Positions 1-6,818 of a DNA stretch of 13,006 bases are shown piece by piece (within the stretch, counting starts at the first letter, position 1; every line of letters begins with the position of its first letter). The stretch covers positions 400,511-413,516 of the forward strand of contig CAMPET010000022.1 of NCBI GenBank assembly GCA_946803715.1, written 5' to 3'. The notes below the pieces were generated by a model. That model was given only the letters and a program-made list of their open reading frames with translations. It had not been told where the DNA came from and made no database searches. Both the position numbers and the translations under genes were made by a program. This DNA comes from Beroe ovata. Taxonomy: Eukaryota; Ctenophora; Nuda; Beroida; Beroidae.

Positions 1-3000
1 CATCCTCTTTCTTGACAGTAGGGTCCTCTTCACCTGCTAAAAGTAGTCAGTATAACACATAACCACGCTTAAACTATAACGAGAATCTATCCTATACGGG
101 AGTTCTTCATATTAGGGCTATGTGAGCGATAATGATATATTAGGTCCAGGATTTCCCCAACCTTTTCCCTCTTTCTTCTCCCCTCCCTCCTCCTTTTCTT
201 TCTGAGACACATGGTTGTTTATCAGTTCAGGTGGAATCTCATTCTTCATCTGGCTGAACTCCTGAAGTGCTGCTTTGGCAGCAGATGCAGCTATCCGAGG
301 ATCCACAACGGACGCAAGGAATGCCACAGTCGACATCACGGGGTTACCAGTTTGAGAGAATGGTATCGGCTGGTAGTTTAGCGGACCTATGGGAACACAA
401 GGTGGTAAAGATGGTATCTGTTGCAATGGAATATCATATCATGAGAGACAGGGAACTTGTGCATATACCTGTATCAGTGTTGGTACTGTCCGTATCCTGT
501 ATTTTCCCAGTTTGGGGCTCCAGGAAGGGATCCTCAATGGGCAGCTTGAGGAAGTGCATGATACACTCATCCTGTGTCCTCGTACCGACATGCTCGGCCA
601 CGTTATTCCAATCGTCACGGTACATGTCTAGAGCCTGGGTAACGAAGTGGTGAGAGGAGGTGAGATGGTGAGATGGTGAGAAGATGAGGTGATGGGGTGG
701 CGAGGACACTGTGACGAAGGTGAAAATATTGCCGTGTTGTGCCTACCTCTAAGAGGAGCAATGTTTCCTGGTCTGTCCACGGTTTGTGGGTGTCTTTCTT
801 AGCGTACTGGTCCATCTTGAGACCCGGAGCGGAGAGGGTTGTCGCAGTGGCGCCCGTGGCGGCGGCAGCGCCATCTGTTGGTGGCGTGGTGGCACTGTCA
901 GCTTCACTTTTAATAACGGGGGCTGCTGCCGGCTTCTTATCCAAATCTGCCACCATTTGACTGGCAGATCCCGGCATCTGAGGGAGTAAAAGTCAGCAGG
1001 AGCCGCTTCTAACAAGCACCAGCTTCAACTCAGCAACTATCACACTCACAGGTTTAGGGAGAGAGATAGGCTGGAGTCCTGAGGGTGCATCTGCCATGAC
1101 ATGGAAATGGGAGGTGGCTGGGGGCCCCATGACCGAGGGCCGACCCTCCAGGTCCACTTGGTAGTTGATAAGTCCCCACTGTTCCAGAAAAGCGTGGACC
1201 CTGGAGATATTTGAAAGTGTTTGAAAGGTTTAATGAGGCATATCAGAGGCTTGATAGATAATGATTGATATGTAATGATAACTGATTATGATGAAGATTG
1301 ATATATAATGATAACTACCTGATGATGGCACAAACATCCCCAGACAGATTCCGCCGGGCAGCTGTCACTGTCAGATACTCAGTGGGGTTTAGTCGGTACG
1401 TATCCAGCATGAAGTTACGGTAACCAAGGTAACTGCAGCCAAGGGTGGAGGGTAATTAAATTAACGGTAATTAGACGGTAATTAGTGTGGAAGTAGCTTT
1501 CCGATGAGTGGAATGGTGTTTCATCATAAATCATGAAAATAAAACATGAACTTACATTTCAGGCGTTTTTGACTTGTTTTTCTCGTTGAAGAACTCGGGA
1601 AGGGAGCGCTTCTCAATTGAGTGAATGATGTTGTAATCAAACCACGCACTATAACTCGGTATGATGATGTGATGAGACTGGTCTTGCACGTGTGAGTGAA
1701 GCGGGACTCGACGCATCACTTCGTTTTTACTGATGTCTGCATCACGCTCCTTCATCAGCACTTCTATCTTCTCATCCGACATGTCATCAACTGTCATCAC
1801 TGCAGAGTTATGTTACAGGATGATGATACTGATGATAATTCATACTGATGATAATTCATAAAGTAGAACTATAGATGGAGTCAAAGCTGGCCAGCATTCC
1901 AATGCCATTCAAAATTCAAGGTCCTATGTTGGAAAAAGTTCAAAGAAGTCTCAATAAGTAAGAATAGCTGCCAAGCGAATACCTGAAAATGCTTGAAACT
2001 GCCATGCAGTTTTCGTGAGTCCTGAGTGAATTTGATACTACTAAAGTTTGAGGAGCAAGTGAGTAAGTGACCCTATCGAACATTTAACCATCCTGTATTA
2101 TGGACAATCTACTATGTATGCCACAATGCAACACAGGGAAAACTCTGCAAAACAGCAAGAGCTATCACATAACAGTAATAGTGAATGGTGCGGACAACAC
2201 ACTTGACAACACAATAAAATACATAAGAATACAAAGTGAGTATATTTGTTATGCTCCGTTATTCTATGCTATACATTGTGCTGCTGCCGCCAAGTGTGAT
2301 TCAGAAACAACCACACTAAAACTATACATCCACACTAAAACTATGCATCTAACACCATAGGTACTGATAAAATACAGACAACTTATATGTGGTATCATAC
2401 CCATCATACGTCATTATGCGAATATATTATGCACGCTGTATTTGGTATGATCGCTGGAGTGATGATTTGAAAAATAACTCGGAATAACTTCGAAATGATC
2501 GGACACAGTATGATAGATTATAGCGGAGAAATTTGAGTTACCTTTCCCGATTTCTGTATAAGTCCCTCCCTTGACAGGTCCCGGTCCCCCAATGGGGCTC
2601 CCCACTTTCTCCAACTGAACATCCGGGGCGGGATCAGGGAACTCTCGCGTGGGATCTGGGATCTCCTTCCTCTTCGACTTGCCCTTTGTCTTCTTCTTGT
2701 TTCCGACAGGGGATGGGGTTCGTTTCCGCTTGCTCTTCTGAGGGGGGATATCAGGTACATTTCCTCCTCAATACGGGACTGGGGCCTCGTGATAGAGGAG
2801 AGAAGGAGGGCCGGGACCCAGGTCAAACAAAACTCACATCGTCCCCTGGGTTAGGGGTTGCAGGGGTTGCATCGGACAACGAGACGTCCTTCAGCTGGAA
2901 CTTCCTGCACGGGTTTTTGGCAGTACCGTCCGTGCTCTTGATGTACGGTATACAGTAGTCCTCCTCATCCATCCACTCGTTATACTGGTCTGTGTCCGTG

Positions 3001-4322
3001 ATCCAGCCTGCGTGGACGTGTAGCGGCTCTCCCTCCTGTTAGCGAGAAGATTTATTACTGAGTTTATTTTCCATTGCTTTTCTCCTCGAGGAGCATGATG
3101 CATATCTCCCTATTTCAACCCCCTCTGCTAACCTCGCGGTAGTTTTCCGCTTCCCACGAGTTGGTGAGGTATTCCTCGTGGACCCACGTGTCCCACGAGG
3201 CTGGTTTCCCGCACGTATGAAGGAGAATCATGCCACTATCTCCCTTGATGAGACGAACCAGATCCCCTCCGTCAAACTTCTTCCCTCGGCACGAGTTGAT
3301 GTGATTGCCCTTGTTGGCATTGTTCCAGCCCTTTGTCTCCATGGGGAGAGAGCAACACGGGCAACAGTTGGACGCGATTTCTGGGAATTATTTTGATCAT
3401 AATGACAATTCGAATAAAATTGGACAACAAAAATATTAGCCAGATGCGTATGATTTGTATTGTTTATCGAGATACCTTCAGATGTGGCAGATTTGGGCGG
3501 GAAGCCATAAACAATATGGCTTGCTTCGTCCTCTTTGACGACTATCTCAGCTCCTCGAGCCTCCACAATCTCCCGGATCTGGTTCTTGGCAGTCTCATCT
3601 AGCTCTTCAGTCAGATAAACACGTTTGCGGGTCTCTATTCCCTGGTCAATGAGTGCATTCCAAATTTCAGTTATGATTTCCATGTGCTTTGACATTCTGC
3701 CAGAAGTTGTGAAGTCTATCTTCCGCCTGAAAAATACAGATTGATGAACGGATGAAACTTCTTTCTCAGAATCCAACAAATCTGGAGGAATGCAATAAGT
3801 ACCAGTTATTTTCTGTCCGGAATCGATAAATCACACCGAGAATGATGGCTAAACTCTTAGCACTGTAGAAATGTCTAGCCTGAAAAATGAACATCATTTA
3901 ACAGTGATAGAGTTGAAGACAATTTATTATTTTCAAGAACTAGGTTTTTATGAACGGCACATACAGGAACTCTGGTTGTGGTCGATTGGTTGCCAACACC
4001 CAGGTTCTCTTCTTGAAACTGTGAGATCTGGGTTACCAAGTTGGACAAGTTCTTTGCATTGAGTTGCTCCCCTTCTACATACTGAAAATCGATTCTGATT
4101 AAATGACAAAGAGGACATATGCATATACCCCAGACATTGACTGCAAGCATATACTTTGAAAAATCAAGAATCACTATTCAGATTTGAGATGTCACTCACA
4201 ACTTTGTAGTTTTCCATTAACTCGTTTTTCAGATCAGGAAAAATAGTATCGGATTCCTCCCAAAAGAGCTCATCTGGGCCACCATCTCCTCTTCTTTTAA
4301 AGAGTTCCTGATTGTTAACCAT
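1..4322 (-). CDS. SMARCC: SMARCC1/2 (BAF155/170, Moira, Swi3) SWI/SNF core subunit, 3' end outside window
   Basis: Scaffold subunit of SWI/SNF (BAF/PBAF) nucleosome remodellers, nuclear. I joined 14 exons with GT-AG borders and matching phases: 4322-4200, 4081-3965, 3879-3803, 3726-3476, 3380-3133, 3035-2838, 2737-2542, 1799-1556, 1432-1319, 1200-1050, 977-747, 634-469, 386-162, 33-1 (open). This gives about 791 residues against roughly 1,100-1,200 in human SMARCC1/2; the C-terminal coiled coil is missing because the window ends. Domain order is the family's: N-terminal MarR/BRCT-like module (about 1-185), chromo-like segment with [11 protein letters not shown] (251-261) and [17 protein letters not shown] (283-299), basic linker [15 protein letters not shown] (about 444-540, [15 protein letters not shown]), SANT (about 638-685, [12 protein letters not shown] then [18 protein letters not shown]), then [20 protein letters not shown] 4322 fits the family N-terminus (FKRRGDGGP); an in-frame TAG lies just upstream. 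The exon 13 donor (GTTGGG) is weak. Residues 190-228 are an unusual insertion. Identification is very secure; individual splice sites are inferred. Confidence 0.95.
648..700. repeat. GGTGAGAT-type purine-rich microsatellite in SMARCC intron 11
   Basis: Imperfect repeats of GGTGAGAT/GGTGAGAAGAT, almost free of C, fill most of the 112-bp intron between exons 11 and 12 (635-746). On the transcribed minus strand this is a pyrimidine-rich stretch (CTCACCATCT...) leading into the exon 12 acceptor, so it may serve as the polypyrimidine tract. It lies inside the split SANT coding region. Confidence 0.65.
1263..1316. repeat. Two 21-bp direct repeats in SMARCC intron 9
   Basis: GATTGATATGTAATGATAACT at 1263-1283 recurs at 1296-1316 with one change (A for G), 33 bp apart. 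The second copy ends against the exon 9 donor side of the intron (1201-1318). This looks like a local duplication; no function is suggested. Confidence 0.75.
1826..1857. repeat. Exact 16-bp tandem duplication in SMARCC intron 7
   Basis: ATACTGATGATAATTC occurs twice without a gap (1826-1841 and 1842-1857), within a wider TGATGA-rich stretch close to the exon 8 acceptor. Probably a replication-slippage product. Confidence 0.85.
2311..2348. repeat. 19-bp tandem duplication in SMARCC intron 7
   Basis: CCACACTAAAACTATACAT at 2311-2329 is followed directly by a copy with one substitution (G for A) at 2330-2348. A small minisatellite-like duplication in the middle of the long intron. Confidence 0.85.
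3265..3380 (-). other. Cys/His insertion in SMARCC resembling a UBZ4-type C2HC zinc finger
   Basis: The 5' part of SMARCC exon 5 encodes residues 190-228, placed between the BRCT-like module (ending [12 protein letters not shown]) and the chromo-like segment (starting [16 protein letters not shown]). In human SMARCC proteins, as I recall them, these two parts are joined by only a few acidic residues. The insertion carries NCCPCCSLP and then GNHINSC, giving Cys196-x2-Cys199-x16-His216-x3-Cys220, or Cys195/Cys198 as alternative first ligands. That is the ligand order of RAD18/SLX4-type ubiquitin-binding fingers (UBZ4). The frame is fixed on the 5' side by phase with exon 4 and an in-frame TAA just before the acceptor, and on the 3' side by the conserved chromo-like segment. 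Ubiquitin binding is inference only. Confidence 0.5.
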
Positions 4323-4614
4323 GACCTATAGGTAGTGTAGGAATGTAAGCACACACTAGAGAAGTCAGAGATATAATCTAACAACCAAATTGACGGAAGA
4401 ATCGGGCAGCATATTGTACAGCGTACGCAAGAGGTTCAAATTGATGATCAGACGCAATTAACAGATACAATGTCAGGAATTTTCATTAAGTATCTACACG
4501 AACACAGTTTTTTTTGTTAACTGACTTCAAACACATTCACTTCAAACGTTTTTCAAGCAATATTGTTGATATCAAATAATTTAAAAGTATTTACAACTGT
4601 CTCTTAGTCTCTTG
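4323..4614 (-). other. Short spacer between JAZF1-like stop and SMARCC start
   Basis: Only 292 bp separate the two minus-strand reading frames. On the minus strand the spacer ends in a pyrimidine-rich run, CTTACATTCCTACACTACCTATAG, immediately before GTC-ATG of SMARCC, which reads as a 3' splice acceptor three bases before the start codon. I see no AATAAA or ATTAAA on the minus strand for the upstream gene. The SMARCC 5' UTR is therefore either joined from an upstream exon, trans-spliced, or unspliced and very short. Confidence 0.5.
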
Positions 4615-5558
4615 TCAAGTTTCTTCAGTCGAAATTTGACTGCCCCTAGCTGCATGATATGTAACCATGTGATTTCTCAGTCCATTTATATTACGATATG
4701 ATTTACCACAATGACATTTGTGACTTTCTTGTGATCTTGCATTTGCCTTCAGTATTCCAGTCTTGGTAGTTCTTGGATTTTGGGTATGTGAAGTAACAAC
4801 ATCCATTTTCAGTATATGCTCATCAGTTATTGGTGGGGGATGTGCAGCAAAATCATCCTCATCAAAATTGAACCTGAAGTAACTCAATTTAATAGTGAGC
4901 AATGAACATTAATGGTAAGTAAATCCTTTTAACACTAGCAATCAAGGTAAAATTTTGTCGACAGTATTAGCAGCAAAAAATGATCAAAGAGCACAATAAT
5001 GTTTCTGTGAAACAATTAGATATTTGTTGATAATCTCATGAATGAAATATCAATGAAAGATATTTCAGATGAAGAAAGATAAGTATACCTATCATCTAGT
5101 TGCTCAGATGTACATTCCTTTTCAATTCTATTGGAATAACCTTCCCTCACAAACTTATCTGTCTGCATTCTTGACTTCTTATACCTGAGCCTCACTGGAC
5201 CACTTGTATAATTGAATATACAGGACAGCGGGACTTCAGATATTCTGAAATTTATTCATAGTCAAATAATATGACTCCTTCCAGTAAAGAAAGAATGAAA
5301 TGCTTCAGATGATTGATCATTTTAAACAGTGAGACAAAACCAATTGAATCAAACCCATACATTCGAATAAAATAAGTATATATAAATAAAATAAGTGTTA
5401 ATGCTGAGAAAACTGAAATACCTCCTATCTGCCTCATCATAAAGTGGCCGTTCTTTAGGGATATGAACAGTTTCAATATGACTCAGAAGATCATCAAGGG
5501 CTTCAGCTTTCATGTTGCATCCATGCCATTGACATTTATAGATGTAAAATGACCCCAT
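4615..5558 (-). CDS. JAZF1-like zinc-finger protein (three exons, two fingers)
   Basis: Exons 5558-5422, 5244-5089 and 4873-4615 join in phase to 183 residues. Finger 1 is Cys9-x4-Cys14-x12-His27-x4-His32 (KCQWHGCNMKA...LLSHIETVH), matching the N-terminal finger of JAZF1. The last finger is Cys151-x-Cys153-x12-His166-x4-His171 (HKCHCGKSYRNINGLRNH), matching JAZF1's final finger with its unusual C-x-C. Between them are ISEVPLSCIFNY and an acidic stretch FNFDEDDF. Human JAZF1 is about 243 residues with a third, middle finger and a Ser/Thr-rich stretch; both are absent, and neither intron (5245-5421, 4874-5088) encodes them. JAZF1 is a nuclear cofactor reported with NuA4/TIP60 and nuclear receptors. 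ATG 5558 is chosen; an acceptor-like TTTTTCTAG sits 9 bases upstream, so a 5' exon is possible. Other two-finger JAZF1/Sfp1-type proteins cannot be excluded. Confidence 0.82.
5300..5356. repeat. Dispersed repeat, copy A (inside JAZF1-like intron 1)
   Basis: Begins ATGCTTCAGATGATTGA, then continues through ACAGTGAGACAAA and TTGAATCA-ACCC. The same order of blocks recurs at 6577-6641 with small indels. Two copies about 1.3 kb apart in non-coding DNA suggest fragments of a dispersed repeat family. Confidence 0.7.
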
Positions 5559-5834
5559 GTTTATCACTAGAAAAATTCATATGGAATCATAGCTTGATGA
5601 TCAGACATCAATAACATCAATAAGTCTTAAGCTCAAAAACTGTTATGGAGTATAAGTGTTAGCGAAGAAAAAACATGATTCAAGAAAGTAGGGAACTATT
5701 CTCCTAACTTAATATCATCTTTTATTCGCTGTTCCTTAAGATAATTTTATGATGAATGAATATATAATTGCTGATTCAAGTAGCCTAGTCCATGCACATA
5801 CAGCCCCACATACCCCAGAAGATTTTCAAGGATG

Positions 5835-5890
5835 AAAATTTTCAAGGACTTCACCCTTCCATACAGAACTTAACATCTGGCTCCTGGGGG
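5835..5890. repeat. Diverged direct duplication, copy 1
   Basis: About 43 of 56 bases match 6152-6207 in an ungapped comparison. The best-kept parts are AATTTT-AAGGA-TTCA at the start and GGCT-CTGGGGG at the end. The copies are about 317 bp apart and both lie in non-coding spacer. Confidence 0.6.
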
Positions 5891-6151
5891 CCCAGAACCC
5901 TGCATCTGCTTTAAAGGAGCACATTGATGATTGAATGAAACTGATCTGAAATACTGGAATTCTACTTTCTACAAAGTAATAATGATAAGTTAAACTTTTA
6001 GATTGTAGTGGCACATCAACTTACATGAATGCACAGCTGTGTCACGAGAACATATACTCAACTAAGAACTCAACTAAGTAATATGATGTCATTGTTTATC
6101 AGGGCAGTGCCCCAAGACCCGTTTATATCAGTGTACCAATGCAATAAGAGG

Positions 6152-6207
6152 ACAATTTTGAAGGATTTCAGCCTATCCATCATAACTTATCCTTTGGCTT
6201 CTGGGGG
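6152..6207. repeat. Diverged direct duplication, copy 2
   Basis: Partner of 5835-5890 in the same orientation. It ends five bases before the long inverted repeat at 6212-6291, so the duplicated block and the hairpin may belong to one decayed element; copy 1 is not followed by a hairpin. Confidence 0.6.
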
Positions 6208-6211
6208 CGCA

Positions 6212-6291
6212 TTGCTAGATGTTATCTGTCCACTGTTTCTTGCGCGCGCCGCGTGCAGTGCAAGAAGCAGTGGACAGGTAACATCCGGCAA
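6212..6291 (+). repeat. Long inverted repeat, potential RNA hairpin of about 80 nt
   Basis: Left arm 6212-6245 pairs with right arm 6258-6291 around a 12-nt loop. Of 34 positions, 29 are Watson-Crick, four (6216, 6225, 6236, 6244) become G-U wobbles when read as plus-strand RNA, and one (6217 with 6286) is A-C. The core runs from GATGTTATCTGTCCACTG on the left to CAGTGGACAGGTAACATC on the right. It could be a palindromic mobile-element remnant, a cruciform-forming site, or a small-RNA precursor. Confidence 0.85.
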
Positions 6292-6321
6292 GGGGCGGCT
6301 TGCATCTGCGGCCGCGGTCTA

Positions 6322-6458
6322 GCATCGTCAAACAACGAAAAACAACTTAATCATGTCGATCGATGATTATAGACCCTGTCGAGAATTTCGTTTTGCGCGC
6401 GCGGCGCAAACTTATTCTCAGATGCGCCTTGCATCGCCAGACAACGCAACAATTTAAT
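6322..6458. repeat. Pair of about 28-30-bp direct repeats
   Basis: GCATCGTCAAACAACGAAAA at 6322, continuing as ACAACTTAAT to 6351, recurs as GCATCGCCAGACAACGCAAC continuing AATTTAAT at 6431-6458 with a 2-base deletion and a few substitutions. Each copy is preceded within about 25 bases by a GCATCTG or CAGATGC motif, again suggesting internal duplication of one larger unit. Confidence 0.65.
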
Positions 6459-6576
6459 TGCGCGACGCGCCGACGGTAGGGATCAAAAGCCCTACAATAA
6501 TAGCAAGTAGCAACTTAAGCGTCTTTCAGCTCATGTTTTATTTTCATGAAATATGATGACTGTCAATCTGATGACC

Positions 6577-6641
6577 ATGCTTCAGATGATTGAATAATTG
6601 TAGACAGTGAGACAAAGTCAACTGTCAATTGAATCAGACCC
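6577..6641. repeat. Dispersed repeat, copy B (upstream of CCDC148)
   Basis: Partner of 5300-5356 in the same orientation: ATGCTTCAGATGATTGA, ACAGTGAGACAAA, then TTGAATCA-ACCC. Copy B carries about 8 extra bases (around CTGTCAA) before the last block. Confidence 0.7.
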
Positions 6642-6818
6642 TGCATAATAATTGATTTCAATTTTTTACTGGCATTGCCACTATTGCATGTATCAAATAA
6701 TTTATTATTGACATCAGGTTACTGTAGGCAGTGCATGGGTGAAATGCCATGAATGTTTTGTCAAGTAACAAGTTGCCTAATTTCTATTGTCTCAGGTTCT
6801 AATTTCTGATCAGGCTTC

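Larger units (their letters stand above)
1800..2541 (-). other. SMARCC intron 7, the longest intron of the gene (742 bp)
   Basis: Lies between exon 7 (ends 2542, donor GTAACT) and exon 8 (starts 1799, acceptor CTCTGCAG). It is AT-rich, holds two short tandem duplications (1826-1857 and 2311-2348) and shows no open frame with recognisable protein sequence on either strand. It is six to ten times longer than its neighbours (72-128 bp), so it is the likeliest intron here to hold regulatory sequence or an old insertion, though I see no clear terminal repeats. Confidence 0.7.
6205..6475. promoter_or_regulatory. GC/CpG-rich patch, candidate promoter region
   Basis: This stretch stands out from AT-rich surroundings by clusters of GCGCGC (6242-6249, 6395-6402) and GCGCGACGCGCCGACGG (about 6459-6475), a NotI-like GCGGCCGC at 6308-6315 and the GC-box core GGGGCGG at 6292-6298. 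Placement between divergent starts fits a bidirectional CpG-rich promoter. Repeats inside it also allow a decayed mobile element. No TATA box or start site can be fixed. Confidence 0.4.
5568..6795. other. Repeat-rich spacer between divergent JAZF1-like and CCDC148 genes
   Basis: No convincing coding exon on either strand. It is AT-rich apart from a GC- and CpG-rich patch (about 6205-6475). It holds one pair of diverged direct duplications (5835-5890 with 6152-6207), a long inverted repeat (6212-6291), a second pair of short direct repeats (6322-6351 with 6431-6458), a 7-bp GCGC hairpin (6392-6410), and copy B of the dispersed repeat (6577-6641). As the only space between two divergent start codons it should contain both promoters; a GC-box core GGGGCGG lies at 6292-6298. 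It ends at an acceptor-like TTTCTATTGTCTCAG (6781-6795) before CCDC148. Confidence 0.6.

Noticed and set aside
1420-1433. X-box-like GTTACCTTGGTTAC (RFX site)
   Set aside because: It lies in SMARCC exon 9, encodes the conserved YLGYRN part of the SWIRM domain, and the second half does not fit RGYAAC.
2100-2360. 86-codon plus-strand frame in SMARCC intron 7
   Set aside because: It covers the 19-bp tandem duplication, has no protein resemblance and lies in an intron of the opposite-strand gene.
2542-2826. Longer exon 7 of SMARCC starting after an upstream AG
   Set aside because: In-phase reading upstream meets TGA; only the CCCCCCTCAG acceptor at 2738-2740 joins in phase with exon 6 and gives the expected [10 protein letters not shown] basic linker.
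5559-5567. Three extra N-terminal residues for the JAZF1-like protein
   Set aside because: That start would be GTG; the first ATG is 5558. The stretch follows an acceptor-like TTTTTCTAG and is more likely 5' UTR.
5826-6014. 62-codon minus-strand frame upstream of the JAZF1-like gene, considered as a 5' coding exon
   Set aside because: No match to JAZF1, which is already complete at its N-terminus, and it covers one copy of the diverged duplication.
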